DNA from: Paenibacillus arenilitoris
GTDB taxonomy: Bacteria; Bacillota; Bacilli; Paenibacillales; Paenibacillaceae
Length of the DNA stretch: 64,000 nt
Direction: 5' to 3'
Assembly: GCF_014705655.1 (NCBI RefSeq)
Contig: NZ_JACXIY010000001.1
Location: forward strand, 248,001 to 312,000
Below are positions 37,201 through 48,606 of this stretch, piece by piece. Made by a program: the position numbers and the translations under genes. Below the pieces are notes generated by a model. It saw only the letters and a list, made by a program, of their open reading frames with translations. It was not told where the DNA came from and did no database searches. The number at the start of each line of letters is the position of its first letter. The first letter of the stretch is position 1.

Positions 37201-40200
37201 AAGGAGTCGCCGGCAATTACTACAAAGACACGACCGTTCAGAACGGCCAGGCGTACTACTATAAAGTAGCTGCCGTTAACGAGAACGGAGAGGGCTGGGA
37301 TTCCCACTTCGCCAAGGTCGATTTGACGGCGCCGGTATCCGCGCTTGCGGATGCGGGTTGGCGCGACGACCGGATCGGCACGACGGCAGGCAGCGCTACG
37401 GTTTCCGGCTCCGCCATCGCGATCCGGGACGCCAACGGCCAAGGATTGGGAGAAGGCGACGATCTGATCCTCTACAAGAGAGAGATTAACGATTCGTTGC
37501 ATTATGTCAGCCAGGTCGTTGCGGACAGCAGCTCCATTAGCGCGAAGCTCGGCGAACCTAGCGGAGCGGCCGGCGGCATCATGATGCGCGATTCGCTTCA
37601 ACCGAACACCCGTTATATTTATTTCGGAGCCGATCGGGAGGGCAATCTTGTCCTTCAGAACCGTACGAGGGATTCCCGCCACGATTTCTCGGACACGAGA
37701 AGAAGCCCGTTTGGTGCGAACCTTCAAGGGTACACGGCGGCAGAGTATCCCTATATGAAGCTGGTTCGCGATCATGATTCGCAGTACGTTTATGCCTTTG
37801 TATCCAAGGATGGAGCGGAATGGAAGTTTGTGGAGAAATTGTTTACCGTACTTCCGTACGCGTATTATACCGGCGTTGCAGCGTCCGAACAGGCTCAGTT
37901 CAGCGAGGTAACGGTAACGGAAACACAGCGCGGCAGCATTGCTCCATACGTTGAAAAAGCGGAAGATCAAGTAACGCTGTACTGGAATAAACCGAAACAG
38001 GCATCCTGGTTCAATGTGTATCGCACGACGGACGAGGAGGCAAGCGCAACCGATCCGGTATTGAAACCGGGCACGTTGGAGCCGGAAGAAGGCTCCCCCT
38101 GGAAGCTCGTTCTGGCAGGGACGAGAGCGACTTCCTACCAGGAAACCGAGCTGAGATACGGCAGCCTGCATTATAAGGTTTTGCCGATTCACGGAGACGG
38201 ATCTTCGCAGCCGTTCTCGTCCTTGGTTTCCGTTTACGCGGATTCGTTCGAAGCTGTCATCTCGCGTATGGAGAGCTTGCCTGCGGACGACTATACGAAG
38301 GCCAGCTATTATTTGTTCCGCAAGGATTTGGACCGTATCAAAGCGGAAATGACGAGTCCCGAAGCGGACGAGGAAGCGCTGATTAACGCCGTCTATGAAG
38401 CGTCGGGCCTGCTCGTTTCGTTCCGGACCTTGCTGGCGAAAGCGGAGATGGAACCCGCGATGGTCAGGGCGTCGGAGAAGTTCTGGAATAACGACAACAT
38501 ATCCGAGACGCAGAACGGCTGGTATTTGTTCGACGGGGATCCGGGTACGATTGCCCACAACCGATCGGCCGTAAGCTGGGTGGACGTCGATTTTGGAGCA
38601 GGCAGCGAAAAGGCGATCGACACCTTCCGCTACCTGCCTAGAAGGACGCATGTGAGCCGGGTCAACGGAACCGTATTCAAAGGCTCTAACGACGGCGTAA
38701 ACTGGGTTGACCTGTACAAGATTCCGTCGACATCGGCATACAAATGGCACTCCGGCATCAACCCGGACAAGACGCCGTACCGTTATATCCGCATCTATGA
38801 CGACCATAACGGTTTCGTGAATTTTGAAGAAATCGAGCTCCTGGGAAGAGGCATTGACAAGACGCTTCTGACCTTCTTGCTGAAAGAAGCGGCGGCCGCG
38901 CAAGAGGGCGGCATCTATACAGAAGAAAGCTTGCTGGCGCTCGGGCAGCAGGTATCTGCAGCAACCGCGGTGCGAGATAACCCGGAAGCGGCCCAGGAAG
39001 AGATTGACATCACGGATAACAATTTGGCGGCCGCATTATCGGATCTGCAATATATTCCGGGCATGCCGGTTCTTGAATCGCTTGCCGACAAGACCGTCAT
39101 TGCGGAAAACACGCTCACATTAAAGGTTCAAGCCGTCAATGCGGTGACGGATGTCGGATATGGGGCAAACGGTCTGCCCGAAGGAGCATCCTTCGATGCG
39201 GCGACGCAAACGTTCGTCTGGACGCCGGGCAAAGAACAGGGCGGCGTGCATGCCGTAACCTTTACCGCGACGGCGGGTCAGCTGTCTTCTGCCAAAACGA
39301 TTCATATCATGGTCAAAGGACAGCCGGTATTCGAGCCCGTTGCGAATGTCGAACTGACGGCCGAACAGGCGTTCACCTATTCGGTTCCCGCTTCGGATCC
39401 AACCGGCGAGCCGCTGGTCTACAGCGTCGGCGAATTGCCGCAAGGCGCGTCATTTGAGGCGCAGACCGGCGTCTTCAGCTGGATGCCGGACCTGGCGGAT
39501 TACGGCAGCCATCCGGTCACGTTCACGGTCGGCAACGGCAGGTTTCAGGTCAGCCGGACGATCGACTTCAACGTAAAGCTCAATATTCTACCCGCGGAAG
39601 ACTACACGAGAGGCAGCCACTACGTGTACATGAAGGAAGTAGGGCGGATCGAAGCGGAGATCGTAAAACCGGATGCCGACAGGGCGCAGCTTCTGGCTGA
39701 GCTTGACCAGGCGAAAGGCCGGCTTGTTCAAGTCCCTCTGTCTTTGTATGCGTTTGAAGAAAATGCTGAAAATTCATTCGGGTCGTCTCACGGAACCGTT
39801 GAAGGAGTGCCGGATTATGCCGAAGGCAAGGTCGGCAAAGCAATCAATCTGAACGGTACGGACAGCTACGTCAAGCTGCCGCAGGCGCATGCTCTGGCCG
39901 GTTACAACGAAATGACCTTATCTACCTGGGTATACTGGAGGGGCGGCAGCCAGTGGCAGCGAATTTTCGACTTCGGCAACAATACGAACCAATACCTGTT
40001 CCTGTCGCCGAGATCGGGCAACAATACGCTCCGCTTCGCGATCAAGAATGGCGGCGGCGAACAGACGGTGCAAACGTCGCAGCTGGCAGCCAATCAATGG
40101 GTGCATGTGGCGGTGACGCTGGGCGGCGGCTCGGCCAAGCTGTATGTGGGCGGCGAGCTGAAGGCGACGAATAACGGCGTCACGATCAAGCCGGGCGATT

Positions 40201-41873
40201 TTAAACCGGGAGTCCATTACATCGGCAAGAGCCAATTCGCCGATCCACTGTATAACGGCATGATCGATGAATTCCGCATCTACCATTCCGTCTTAAGCGC
40301 GGACGAGATCAAAGCGGTTGCGAACAATACGGCGGCAAATTGGATTGACCGTACGTTCATTCCCGTCCTGCTGGAAGAAGCGGCGGCCGTTAACGCCGAG
40401 GATGTGACGCCGGAAAGCGCGGAGGCGCTTCAGGCGGCGGTATCGGCGGCGCAGGCGGCGAATGGCAATGCCGACGCAACCCAAGCGGAGATCGATACGG
40501 CAGCCGAAGCTCTTCTTCAAGCGCTGGAAAGCGTGGAGATCAAGATCGCGGCAGCGCTCGAGCCATCCGCGCCGAACGGCATGAACGGCTGGTATACGGT
40601 GCCCGTAACGGTAACGTTGTCGGCCCGCGGAAATGTGCAGTACAGCCTGGACGGCGGAAGCAGCTGGAGCGTCTACGACGAGCCTGTTGCCCTGGGCCGG
40701 GAAGGGACGAACCAAATGCTGTATCGTCCTGTAACGGTAACCGGATCGGTGTATCCGAAATCGGTGGATGTCAAGGTCGATCTGACTGCGCCGCAAGTGA
40801 CGATATCCGGCGAAGCTTCGTACACGATTGATCAGACGGTCAGCATCACTTGCAATGCGGTTGATACCGTATCCGGCGTGACCTACTCGCCTTGCGATGC
40901 ACCGCTTGCGGATGTCAAGGCTTATACGCTTGAGCCGGTCGTTCACATCGTATCGGCGGAAGCGGCAGATGCCGCGGGTCATCGCGGCTCTGCCGAACAT
41001 TCGTTCAGCGCATTTGCGACGTTCGACAGCCTCTCCGCCTTGACCGGCACGTTCGCGGCCGAGACCGGCGCAGCGGGCGCCGGGGAAGCCGTTGCCTCGC
41101 TGCGGAAGCTGCTGGAGACGGCCGAAGCGAAAGCGGCCGAAAGGAAAGGCGCGGAAGCGCGCAAACTGCTGCAATCGTACATCAAGGACGTGAACGGGCA
41201 GAGCGGCAAAGCGTTCACCGCAGGTCAGACGGCCGCGTTGGTCCGCTGGGCGCAGTGGCTGCACGACGTCATGCCGCTTGCCGGCGGGGCACCGGGGAAA
41301 CCGGTGCTCTCGGACGACAACGGCCACGACACGGGACTGAAGGACGGCAGCTATACCGTCACGATGAACCTGTGGTGGGGGAACAACGGCACCGTGTTCA
41401 AGCTGTATGAGAACGGCGTGAAGGTGTTCGAACAGTCGCTGACGGATAATTCGCCGAAAGCGCAAACCGCGAAGACCGACATTACGGGCAAAACAAACGG
41501 CACGTACACGTACACATGCGAGCTGACGAACAGCTTCGGGACGACGTCCTGCTCCCCGCTAGTCGTTACCGTTACCGACGCGGCGCCGGGCAAACCGGTA
41601 TTGTCCCATAACAACTGGGACGGCGACGGAAGCTACGACGTTGCAATGAACATGTGGTGGGGCATGAACGGTTCCGAATACCGTCTGTACGAAAACGGCG
41701 TCCTGATCGACACGAAGACACTGAGCGAAGCGACGCCGAACGCGCAAAAAGCGGTAACCAACGTCACCGGCAAAGCTCCGGGCTTATATGAGTACCGCGC
41801 CGTATTGCTTAATGCGGCGGGCGAGACGAGCAGCATGGCGATCACCATTACCGTGAAGCAGCAGGAAGATTGA
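34272..41873 (+). CDS. Very large multidomain secreted polysaccharide-active protein
   Basis: A 2533-residue exported protein; ATG 34272 follows AAGGGAGGA. The signal peptide ends near AHAAAEE (about residue 40). Approximate domain order: uncharacterised N-terminal region with alpha/alpha-barrel and beta-sandwich character (45-920, e.g. [20 protein letters not shown]), FnIII-like (926-1020), lectin-like sandwich (1023-1215), FnIII-like (1220-1320), helical FIVAR-like segment (1326-1386), F5/8 type C (1392-1526), FIVAR (1530-1591), two putative Ig He_PIG domains (1597-1768), FIVAR-like (1771-1821), LamG (1823-2016), FIVAR (2018-2089), Ig-like (2093-2229), helical segment (2254-2336) and two related Ig-like modules with LWWGNNG/MWWGMNG (2338-2533). 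No cell-wall anchor is seen, so it is probably released. The N-terminal half is presumably the catalytic part, perhaps a lyase or hydrolase; no named family is certain. Confidence 0.85.
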   Translation: MQSRIKEAFKRTRKTSGRAGRVLVFSLIAALLLQTVYPAGGTPAHAAAEETSANGHLDKLIFGNAESESAHNFAGADTSAVVGALGEPARVSNPRVPAEKQGGDLTFTMKVDPVRQNYFTVKFWGSDAGYTSVVNINGEQVGFLRFGDYQPINRGYDNPLPGRFYYGTTMLPLESTYGKETVEITIKTLDVWGVMSGKSRAYYNAYTHTDAWIDVAGETQGAKVVPEDALAPGLTDAEKQAMVDGYTKSQIGLFNRFSNAVDASPSAKLSIVKYVDDLRFYANALNYDWSPANTPELKKAALERIFKVIDNHVKDYYGNTRLVTRGGHQGDWGGYYGALGEALYIVEKLIKDDAVYGAAAFEAFLDQPLATGTASGEFSLAGVDWNGGELTRREAWERTLKANFDFARSRLSYIYNQVLYTYEGAWEAHEGLRVIGSSFYEGKERSRRILLETLGGAPFLGEEVLVGPNGEALDLYHSLFYHDGSARFTDDYLQIVAKGLAKSKLDADGNVVRRLPYGKHYTGMTEAGLTRENGYVANYGEATNYMPEYYFKTLFNGSDEALTDEILKLALKNLHARGYTRISGTDADGNRVMRAEMVTDERNTSMVGFAAYNTRNDGVEGKGMLYASLEMAMVRNEEKYSGAEWDIYWQYAKEAVGYIQQQLADNQYFNFFGTTQAKNKVDYLLADTYKYVTETRAGYDRFGGVAAGVVLPQTDFAFYKAEELQGLGVNPEDYGQFAFADVDNMFFSIRDGDLRMIANLNELNKGYSGIGRLRVINGTHTFITEIATNSRFQYEDYWIRMHNVDAIFMQDQASNGSGAPQALAGEMLPITYQPGVGKVSRDNFEADTPYAGYPDLLTARYGKYLFAVNSTRDVYGNTRSFDIEMPADYSGSTVTDLVSGQQIPVAGGKVTIPAKTAMVLKLTSNTDPAPKPFHVDFVNALAGNGYAGISWKTTSGGKSYTIKRSAAEAGPYETIAEGVAGNYYKDTTVQNGQAYYYKVAAVNENGEGWDSHFAKVDLTAPVSALADAGWRDDRIGTTAGSATVSGSAIAIRDANGQGLGEGDDLILYKREINDSLHYVSQVVADSSSISAKLGEPSGAAGGIMMRDSLQPNTRYIYFGADREGNLVLQNRTRDSRHDFSDTRRSPFGANLQGYTAAEYPYMKLVRDHDSQYVYAFVSKDGAEWKFVEKLFTVLPYAYYTGVAASEQAQFSEVTVTETQRGSIAPYVEKAEDQVTLYWNKPKQASWFNVYRTTDEEASATDPVLKPGTLEPEEGSPWKLVLAGTRATSYQETELRYGSLHYKVLPIHGDGSSQPFSSLVSVYADSFEAVISRMESLPADDYTKASYYLFRKDLDRIKAEMTSPEADEEALINAVYEASGLLVSFRTLLAKAEMEPAMVRASEKFWNNDNISETQNGWYLFDGDPGTIAHNRSAVSWVDVDFGAGSEKAIDTFRYLPRRTHVSRVNGTVFKGSNDGVNWVDLYKIPSTSAYKWHSGINPDKTPYRYIRIYDDHNGFVNFEEIELLGRGIDKTLLTFLLKEAAAAQEGGIYTEESLLALGQQVSAATAVRDNPEAAQEEIDITDNNLAAALSDLQYIPGMPVLESLADKTVIAENTLTLKVQAVNAVTDVGYGANGLPEGASFDAATQTFVWTPGKEQGGVHAVTFTATAGQLSSAKTIHIMVKGQPVFEPVANVELTAEQAFTYSVPASDPTGEPLVYSVGELPQGASFEAQTGVFSWMPDLADYGSHPVTFTVGNGRFQVSRTIDFNVKLNILPAEDYTRGSHYVYMKEVGRIEAEIVKPDADRAQLLAELDQAKGRLVQVPLSLYAFEENAENSFGSSHGTVEGVPDYAEGKVGKAINLNGTDSYVKLPQAHALAGYNEMTLSTWVYWRGGSQWQRIFDFGNNTNQYLFLSPRSGNNTLRFAIKNGGGEQTVQTSQLAANQWVHVAVTLGGGSAKLYVGGELKATNNGVTIKPGDFKPGVHYIGKSQFADPLYNGMIDEFRIYHSVLSADEIKAVANNTAANWIDRTFIPVLLEEAAAVNAEDVTPESAEALQAAVSAAQAANGNADATQAEIDTAAEALLQALESVEIKIAAALEPSAPNGMNGWYTVPVTVTLSARGNVQYSLDGGSSWSVYDEPVALGREGTNQMLYRPVTVTGSVYPKSVDVKVDLTAPQVTISGEASYTIDQTVSITCNAVDTVSGVTYSPCDAPLADVKAYTLEPVVHIVSAEAADAAGHRGSAEHSFSAFATFDSLSALTGTFAAETGAAGAGEAVASLRKLLETAEAKAAERKGAEARKLLQSYIKDVNGQSGKAFTAGQTAALVRWAQWLHDVMPLAGGAPGKPVLSDDNGHDTGLKDGSYTVTMNLWWGNNGTVFKLYENGVKVFEQSLTDNSPKAQTAKTDITGKTNGTYTYTCELTNSFGTTSCSPLVVTVTDAAPGKPVLSHNNWDGDGSYDVAMNMWWGMNGSEYRLYENGVLIDTKTLSEATPNAQKAVTNVTGKAPGLYEYRAVLLNAAGETSSMAITITVKQQED

Positions 41874-41905
41874 CGAGCGAGGACAAGCGGTATAGAAATA
41901 GAGTC

Positions 41906-41953
41906 GAAAGCCCCCATTCGAATTGCGGTTTCGAGATTGGGGGCTTTCTCTTT
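41906..41953 (+). terminator. Intrinsic terminator after 2533-residue protein gene
   Basis: GAAAGCCCCCAT (41906-41917) pairs with TTGGGGGCTTTC (41937-41948), followed by TCTTTT. It makes the large gene monocistronic. Confidence 0.85.
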
Positions 41954-42053
41954 TCGCGGGACTCCCGTTGAGGGACCTTCAGACGACGATTGTTCCAAGG
42001 CTAAGGTGCATGCGATGGTATGGCTATTTTTTCAAAAGGAGGATTTGGCACGT

Positions 42054-44141
42054 ATGAAGAAGCTTATTAAGTATTTGATTGTATTCAGCCTTCTGGCGAG
42101 TATGTTCGGGTTTGTTCATGAAAAGGAAGCGGGGGCGTCTACGGGTCCATTCGCGCATCCCGGCTTGCTGCACACGCAGGCGGATTTCGACCGCATGGAG
42201 CAGATGGTCGACGCGGGCACGCGGCCGTATTTGGACGGTTATAATCAATTGGCGGGCAGCGCGCTTTCCTCATCCAACTGGACCCCGCGCGCTACGGATA
42301 CGATTATTCGCGGCGGCACCGGCGACAATGTCGCCTTGCTGTTCATCGATGTCGCACGCGCTTACCAGAATGCTTTGCTGTGGAAGATCACCGGCAACAC
42401 GGCTAACGGCGACACGGCGCGCAATATTCTGAACGCCTGGTCATCCACGCTTACGACGATTTCCGGCAATGCGGACCGCTATTTGGCTTCCGGTCTATAC
42501 GGCTATCAAATGGCCAACGCGGCGGAGATTATGCGGGACTATCCCGGATTCAATTTGACTGATATGCAAGACATGCTGCTCAATGTATTCTATAAGCCTC
42601 TTAACGAACGCTTCCTGATCGGCAATGAATTCGGCGACGATCACAACGACGCGTACATCCAAAATTATTGGGCGAACTGGGATCTGGCCAATATGGCCGC
42701 GACCGTCGCAATCGGGATTTTCTGCGACCGCCGGGATATTTACGATATCGGAATCGAATATTTTAAACACGGCGCCGGCAACGGTTCCATCTATAACGCG
42801 ATTCCTTTCCTGCATCCGGGCGGGCTTGCGCAGTGGCAGGAGTCCGGGCGCGACCAGCCGCACACTATGCTCGGCATCGGATTAATGGCTGTAATTAATG
42901 AAATGGCCTGGAATCAAGGCGACGACTTGTATGGGTGGGCGGATAACCGGTTTCTGCGCGCCGCCGAATACGTTGCCAAATACAACAACGGAGACGATAA
43001 CGTACCGTTCGCGACTTACGAATGGGGCTCCGGCACGAACGGCGCCGTTCAGACCCAAACGGCAATATCCAGCGCTGGCCGTAATGAAATGCGCCCGGTC
43101 TGGGAAATGATTTACAACCATTACGCAAACCGCAGGGGGCTGCCGGTGCCCAATATGGCCGCACGCGCGCAGCTAATGAGGCCGGAAGGCGGTCCGAATT
43201 CAAATACGAATCATGGTTCTGCATTCGATCAGCCCGGATACGGCACGCTTCTCTATACCCGGCCGTCCGGCAGCGGCGGAACGGCTGCTCTCCCCGGCGG
43301 GAATATTCCGGGCGGCACTTATCGTTTTATCGTTCGCCATACCGGCAAGGCGATGGATGCGGCCGGAACGACCAGCGGTTCAAGCGTACAGCAATGGACT
43401 TCCGGCGGGGGAGGCGATCAGCAGTGGACGGTGACTCATCTTGGCGGAGGTCAATACAGCATCAAGAATGCGCAGAGCGGACTGAATTTGGATATAGCAA
43501 GCGGCTCTCTTAATCATGGCGCCAAATTTCAGCTGTGGAACAGTACGGGAGGAGACAATCAGAAATTTGCTTTTATCCCCGTGGGCGACGGCTATCACCG
43601 CATCACCCCGGTGCATAGCAATAAGCCGGCGGATGTGGACGGGATCTCTGCCGCAGACGGGGCGCTTATCCAGCAATGGCGATTTGTAAATGGCAATAAT
43701 CAGCAATGGAGGCTCGAACCGGTATCCGTCAACGTTCGCTTGCAATCATATAATTTTCCGGACCGTTTCGTGCGGCACTATAACTATCGGGCACGGCTGG
43801 ATGCGGGCGTTACTCCGGCCCAGGACGCGCAGTTCAAGATGGTTGCCGGACTGGCCGATCCGAGCGGCGTTTCGTTCGAGTCCGTCAACTTTCCCGGGCG
43901 CTACCTGCGCGTCCGATCGAACGGGGAGGTTTGGTTTGATTCGAACGATAGCACGGCCGCCTTCGCGAATGAGGCGACCTTCCGCCGCGTAGCGGGATTG
44001 GCGGATGCCCGGCAATCGTCCTACCAAACATGGACGGATACGGCCAAATATTTGCGCCACTCCAATTATTTGCTGTATGCGCAGAGCGGGTCCGGCGCGA
44101 CGTTCGAAGCCGATGCGACCTTTGCCGAAACCGCTCCGTAA
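42054..44141 (+). CDS. Secreted alginate-lyase-like protein with ricin-type and CBM42-type domains
   Basis: A 695-residue exported protein starting at ATG 42054 behind AAAGGAGG. The signal peptide covers about 1-27. The catalytic part (about 30-410) belongs to the alginate lyase (alpha/alpha)-barrel superfamily: FAHPGLLHTQADFDRMEQMV at its start, then conserved aromatic and His/Asn residues (NEFGDDHNDAYIQNYWANWD, GRDQPHTMLGIGLM). It is followed by a ricin-type beta-trefoil lectin (about 430-560, repeated QQW motifs) and an AbfB/CBM42-type arabinofuranose-binding domain (about 565-695: RLQSYNFPDRFVRHYNYRAR, ending FEADATF). Lyases of this fold cut uronic-acid polymers by beta-elimination; the CBM42-type domain points to an arabinose-substituted plant polymer rather than alginate. 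The true substrate is open. Confidence 0.85.
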   Translation: MKKLIKYLIVFSLLASMFGFVHEKEAGASTGPFAHPGLLHTQADFDRMEQMVDAGTRPYLDGYNQLAGSALSSSNWTPRATDTIIRGGTGDNVALLFIDVARAYQNALLWKITGNTANGDTARNILNAWSSTLTTISGNADRYLASGLYGYQMANAAEIMRDYPGFNLTDMQDMLLNVFYKPLNERFLIGNEFGDDHNDAYIQNYWANWDLANMAATVAIGIFCDRRDIYDIGIEYFKHGAGNGSIYNAIPFLHPGGLAQWQESGRDQPHTMLGIGLMAVINEMAWNQGDDLYGWADNRFLRAAEYVAKYNNGDDNVPFATYEWGSGTNGAVQTQTAISSAGRNEMRPVWEMIYNHYANRRGLPVPNMAARAQLMRPEGGPNSNTNHGSAFDQPGYGTLLYTRPSGSGGTAALPGGNIPGGTYRFIVRHTGKAMDAAGTTSGSSVQQWTSGGGGDQQWTVTHLGGGQYSIKNAQSGLNLDIASGSLNHGAKFQLWNSTGGDNQKFAFIPVGDGYHRITPVHSNKPADVDGISAADGALIQQWRFVNGNNQQWRLEPVSVNVRLQSYNFPDRFVRHYNYRARLDAGVTPAQDAQFKMVAGLADPSGVSFESVNFPGRYLRVRSNGEVWFDSNDSTAAFANEATFRRVAGLADARQSSYQTWTDTAKYLRHSNYLLYAQSGSGATFEADATFAETAP

Positions 44142-44172
44142 AGCGGCGTAATGGTAACGAAATAAGAGACGG

Positions 44173-44214
44173 GGCTGTCCGGCACGGTCATGAACCGGCG
44201 GGCAGCCTTGTTTT
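44173..44214 (+). terminator. Probable terminator after lyase-like gene
   Basis: GGCTGTCC (44173-44180) pairs with GGGCAGCC (44200-44207) around an inner CGG/CCG pairing, followed by TTGTTTT. The stem is imperfect. Confidence 0.55.
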
Positions 44215-44387
44215 ATGGGCGTTCCGGCAAGGCCCGCTCGGATGAAGGATGGTCGCGAATCTAAAGAATGCCGCACCTTTCGCTTAAAAAACTTCATACC
44301 ATTTGGCAGGCGGATCATCAATAATTTAAAGCGAGAGGCAGGAGAATCCCTGTTTATCGAAGTGAATCCATCTCAAGGAGGTAACTG

Positions 44388-47300
44388 ATGAAACGCAAAA
44401 AGGCATTTCCATTCGGGGAGTTATGGAGGCGCATGCTGGCGGTCGTCGTAACCGTAAGTCTGGCCGCATCGGCTGCGCCCGCCGCACCGGCTGCGGCAGC
44501 GGGCCCGGACGCTGAAGGAACGACGGGAAGCGGCTATACCGCGGAGATTCATGAAACCGTTACCAACGGCTTTACGCATCCGGGCGTCGGATTGACCAAG
44601 CCGATACTGGAAAATATGCGAACGCAAGTATTGGCGCAGCGGGAGCCTTGGTATTCCTACTTTAAGGCGATGACCGTATCCGCGACCGCCTCGAAGACGG
44701 TCGCATCCAGCAATCAGAGCGCCGCCGATCCGACGAAGCCGGACGTCGTCGCCTTTGACAGCCAAGGCTTTAACTCGCGATTTATCGCTGACGGATTGAA
44801 AGCGTATACGCAAGCGCTGATGTATTATATTACGGGCGAAGAGGTCTACCGGGCGAACGCCATGCGCATTATTCGCATCTGGTCGCAAATGGATCCGGCG
44901 AAATACAAATATTTTACCGACGCGCATATCCATACGGGCATTCCGCTCAACCGGATGGTCACGGCGGCGGAGCTGTTAAGGTATTCCGGCTCGCCGACGG
45001 AGGAGCTGGCGTGGACCGGGAAGGATACGGCCGATTTTACGACCAACCTGATCCAGCCGGTCATCGAGACGTTCCAGCACGATAACGACCATTTCATGAA
45101 CCAGCACAATTATCCGCTGCTGGGGGCGATGGCGGGTTACATCTTCACCGATAACCGGGAGCGATACGACGAAGCGGTCGAATGGGCGACCGTGAACAAG
45201 ACGGCGGGCAATCAGGGCTTCAACGGCTCGATCAAGCAATTGTTCCGGCTGGTCGACACGAACGCGGCGACCGGGGAGAAGCTGGACGAGCCGGTCGTCC
45301 AGCATGTGGAGATGGGCCGGGATCAGGCGCACGGGGCCGGCGATTTGACGAACGCGGCCATTCTCTCGCGAATGTTTCTGGCGCAGGGGACCAAGGTCGA
45401 TCCGGCGGATGGAACCGTATCCGAGGAGGACGACGCGGTAGGGTATTACGAGTTTCTGGATGACCGCGTGCTGGCGGCCGCGGACTTTTTCTGGCAGTAC
45501 ATGCTCGGCTACGACACGCCGTGGGTGCCGACGCCGTTCTCGATTTTCCCGGACGGCTCGGTGAAGGGAATTTACCATAAGTTTTCGGACTCGTATCGGG
45601 GCAGGATGAATACGGCCCAATTTTGGGACATGTACTATTACTACACCTACGCGAAAGGGGTTAATTTGGCGGAGAAGGCCCCTTATTTCCACGAAGCGTT
45701 CGCGAAGCGGATACCTTCCAATTACTACTATCAAGGATCGCTTCGGCAAGCGTGGGAAAGTCCCGACGGCGGCGGGGACTTCTGGCTCTATATCCCGAAG
45801 GAAGCGGAGGCCGAAGGGGCAAAGTACCTCCCAGCGGAACAGACAAGCGACGCGCTGGTGGAAGCGGAGGACCGGTACACCGCTTTCGACCCTCATACGG
45901 CGACCGTTCAAGAGGGCGGCGGCGCTTTCGTGCGGACGACCGCGACGGAGCAGGGAAGCAAGTTCGTTCTGCACAACGTGTCGTATGCGAATCGCGCGAA
46001 TTCCCGCCTGATCGGCATCAAGTTTCGGACCGACGGAACGGCCAAGCTCGAGCTGAGCAAGGAATACGGTACGGCGCCGTACCATTCGTTGACGCTGCCG
46101 GACACGAACGGTCAGTGGAAATATATGACCTATGACATGGGGATCGGCCGGGTGACCTACGGCCAGCTTGACGGCGATTACAGCCTCCTCTACATGTACG
46201 TGATCGGAGAGGGCGCGACGGTCGACATCGATCACCTTAACGTCAAAGCGGGTGAGCAGCTGACGCCTCCGGCCTTCAAGGACGGGAATTCGGATTTGCA
46301 GCTCGTCGCTTTCATCGGCGCGCCGGTAAACCTCGATTTCTCGGCGGAGGATGCCGGTCAATCGGATGTCCTCGCCTATTCGATGGCGAATAGTCCGCAA
46401 GGCGCTTCGTTCGATGCGGACACCGGCTCCTTCTCCTGGCGGCCCGCGGAAGCCGGAACGTATTCCTTCCTGGTCGAAGCGTTCGACGGTACGACGGCCG
46501 CGGTCAAGAACGTCGCCGTAACGGTCGCCGGCGACCGGGCTTCCGCCGTAGAAGCGGCGTCTGCGATCTATGCGCCGGACGCCGAATATGCGACTGCGTC
46601 GTTGAACCAATTTCAAGCCGCGTATGACGAGACGTTGAGCCAGCTCGCGACCGCGACAGACGAAGCGTTCTACCGGCAATTGCAGACTCTAAGGAGCGCG
46701 GCCGAAAGCCTTCAATTGTTGACGCCTACGTTACCTTCCGACGGAAGCATGGACTACGGCAAGATCGTGACGTCCACCTTCGGCAGCGCGATTTCGCTTC
46801 TCACGGACGGCAACGACAACACGTTCCCGGTCTATTCGCTGGCGCCGTACCCGAATTTGTTCCACATCCTGGATTTCGGGCTCGACTACAATGTTTCGGC
46901 CGATTCGTTCGCTTTCGAAGGCCGGATGAATTTCGTGGACCGGATGGCGGGCTCGACGGTGTATGGCTCCAACGACGGAGAGAATTGGACGCGGATCACG
47001 CCGGGGCAAACGGCGTTCACCGACGGCGTCGCAACGCTTGAAGTGGACGAAGCTTACAAGGATGCCCGGTTCCGGTATCTTAAAATTCAGTTGATCGACC
47101 CGCAGCCCGACGTGCTTCGCGGCGAAATTCAAAATATGCTTGAGCTTGCCGAGCTTAGAATCCATGGCAAGCGTCATGAGACGAACAACAAGCTGGCGTC
47201 CGTCTCGATCGGCTCCGACCAAAGCGTGAGCGGCAGAATCGTGCTCGGCGACACGGTCAGAATCACGATCGGAGCCAAGGAAGCGATTCGCAACGTCAAG

Positions 47301-48500
47301 GTCGTCATCCAGGGCAAGGCTGCGACGGTTCGTACGGAGGACAACGTCAATTGGACCGCCGAGGCCATTCTGGACGATAAGTCCCGGACAGGTCCGGTAA
47401 AATTCGTCATCGACTACGAGGAGATGGACGGAACGAAGGGAGAGACGGTTTATACCGCGACCGACGGTTCCAAGCTGTATCTGAGCGACGAATCGGAATG
47501 GATACGCGACGTGACCGGCATCGCCGATCTGCTGGATTCGACCTCGGGAAGGCCCGCGGCGGAAACGCTCAAGCAGACGGGCTATCTATTCGACAACAAG
47601 CCCGGCACGAATTCCGATTTCCGCTTGAACGGCGGCGGGGCGGGTAGCTACATTGCGTTCGACTTCAAGGAAGCCCGTGCCGTGTTGTCGAGTATTGAGC
47701 TGCTCGCCAGACAAGACAATTACTATGCCAGAATTCGAGGCGCCGTCGTTCAAGGCTCCAACGATCTTGCGGCGTGGACGACGATCTCGGAGGCGGCCGC
47801 GGCTACGGCGGAGTGGCAAAGCATTGCCGTCAGCGGCAAGGTGCCGTACCGTTATATCCGGATCTACAATCCGAATGCATGGTTCGGCAACATGGCGGAA
47901 TTGCGATTGCACGGCGAAGTGAAAGCGGCGGACCGGACGCCGCCGGTTACGACGGACGACGCGCCGGAAGGCTGGGCGAACCGGGATACGCGCGTTACCC
48001 TCCATGCCGCCGATTCGGATTCCGGCGTAGCGGCTACCTATTACACCGTTAACGGCGGCGAGCGGCAAACCGGGAACGAGGTGGCGCTGACCGCCGAAGG
48101 ATCGCATACGATCACATATTGGAGCGTGGACGCTGCGGGCAATGCGGAGCAGCCGCACTCGGTCACGGTGAACGTCGATAAGACGTCGCCCAAGCTGTCC
48201 GTCCGCTTGGATAAGAAGTCGATATGGCCGCCGAATCATAAAATGGTGAAGGTAAGGGCCAAGCTGACGTCGAGCGATGCCGGATCGGGCGTGGCGTCGG
48301 TCGTATTAACGTCCGTAACATGCGATCGGCCGGATGGCTGCAAAGGCGATATTCAGGCCGAGATCGGCACAGCCGCCGATACCTTCTACCTGCGCGCGGA
48401 GAAATCGCGGACCTATACGATTACGTATACGGCCACCGACCGGGCGGGCAATCAGACAGCCGTTACCGCAGAGGTTACCGTGCCGCATGATCGGGGGTAA
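44388..48500 (+). CDS. Large secreted alginate-lyase-like multidomain protein
   Basis: A 1370-residue exported protein; ATG 44388 follows AAGGAGG. The signal peptide covers about 1-38 (ending AAAAG). The alginate-lyase-type (alpha/alpha)-barrel spans about 55-480: FTHPGVGLTKPILENMRTQV, EVYRANAMRIIRIWSQMDPA, HDNDHFMNQHNYPLLGAMAG with the conserved Asn-Gln-His-Asn cluster, and VEMGRDQAHGAGDLTN. Accessory parts: a CBM6-like sandwich (about 485-625), He_PIG Ig-like (630-718), FIVAR-like helices (720-780), F5/8 type C (785-930), an Ig-like segment (935-1025), a second F5/8 type C (1030-1185), an OmpL47-type Ig domain (1185-1270) and a terminal Ig-like domain (1270-1370). No wall anchor. It probably acts with the neighbouring lyase-like protein on a uronic-acid-containing polymer. 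Confidence 0.85.
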   Translation: MKRKKAFPFGELWRRMLAVVVTVSLAASAAPAAPAAAAGPDAEGTTGSGYTAEIHETVTNGFTHPGVGLTKPILENMRTQVLAQREPWYSYFKAMTVSATASKTVASSNQSAADPTKPDVVAFDSQGFNSRFIADGLKAYTQALMYYITGEEVYRANAMRIIRIWSQMDPAKYKYFTDAHIHTGIPLNRMVTAAELLRYSGSPTEELAWTGKDTADFTTNLIQPVIETFQHDNDHFMNQHNYPLLGAMAGYIFTDNRERYDEAVEWATVNKTAGNQGFNGSIKQLFRLVDTNAATGEKLDEPVVQHVEMGRDQAHGAGDLTNAAILSRMFLAQGTKVDPADGTVSEEDDAVGYYEFLDDRVLAAADFFWQYMLGYDTPWVPTPFSIFPDGSVKGIYHKFSDSYRGRMNTAQFWDMYYYYTYAKGVNLAEKAPYFHEAFAKRIPSNYYYQGSLRQAWESPDGGGDFWLYIPKEAEAEGAKYLPAEQTSDALVEAEDRYTAFDPHTATVQEGGGAFVRTTATEQGSKFVLHNVSYANRANSRLIGIKFRTDGTAKLELSKEYGTAPYHSLTLPDTNGQWKYMTYDMGIGRVTYGQLDGDYSLLYMYVIGEGATVDIDHLNVKAGEQLTPPAFKDGNSDLQLVAFIGAPVNLDFSAEDAGQSDVLAYSMANSPQGASFDADTGSFSWRPAEAGTYSFLVEAFDGTTAAVKNVAVTVAGDRASAVEAASAIYAPDAEYATASLNQFQAAYDETLSQLATATDEAFYRQLQTLRSAAESLQLLTPTLPSDGSMDYGKIVTSTFGSAISLLTDGNDNTFPVYSLAPYPNLFHILDFGLDYNVSADSFAFEGRMNFVDRMAGSTVYGSNDGENWTRITPGQTAFTDGVATLEVDEAYKDARFRYLKIQLIDPQPDVLRGEIQNMLELAELRIHGKRHETNNKLASVSIGSDQSVSGRIVLGDTVRITIGAKEAIRNVKVVIQGKAATVRTEDNVNWTAEAILDDKSRTGPVKFVIDYEEMDGTKGETVYTATDGSKLYLSDESEWIRDVTGIADLLDSTSGRPAAETLKQTGYLFDNKPGTNSDFRLNGGGAGSYIAFDFKEARAVLSSIELLARQDNYYARIRGAVVQGSNDLAAWTTISEAAAATAEWQSIAVSGKVPYRYIRIYNPNAWFGNMAELRLHGEVKAADRTPPVTTDDAPEGWANRDTRVTLHAADSDSGVAATYYTVNGGERQTGNEVALTAEGSHTITYWSVDAAGNAEQPHSVTVNVDKTSPKLSVRLDKKSIWPPNHKMVKVRAKLTSSDAGSGVASVVLTSVTCDRPDGCKGDIQAEIGTAADTFYLRAEKSRTYTITYTATDRAGNQTAVTAEVTVPHDRG

Positions 48501-48606
48501 ACGATAAGGATCGCCTTCGGCAGGCTTCGAGGCTGCGAGCTTATACCGGATTTAGGCTAGCCCGCAGCAAGCTTATGCTGAAATAAGGCTAGCCCGCTGC
48601 AAGCTT

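Noticed and set aside
36909-38903. Minus-strand frame of over 600 codons within the 2533-residue protein gene
   Set aside because: Arg/Val/Ile-rich without recognisable domains; the plus-strand frame has continuous domain matches through the region.
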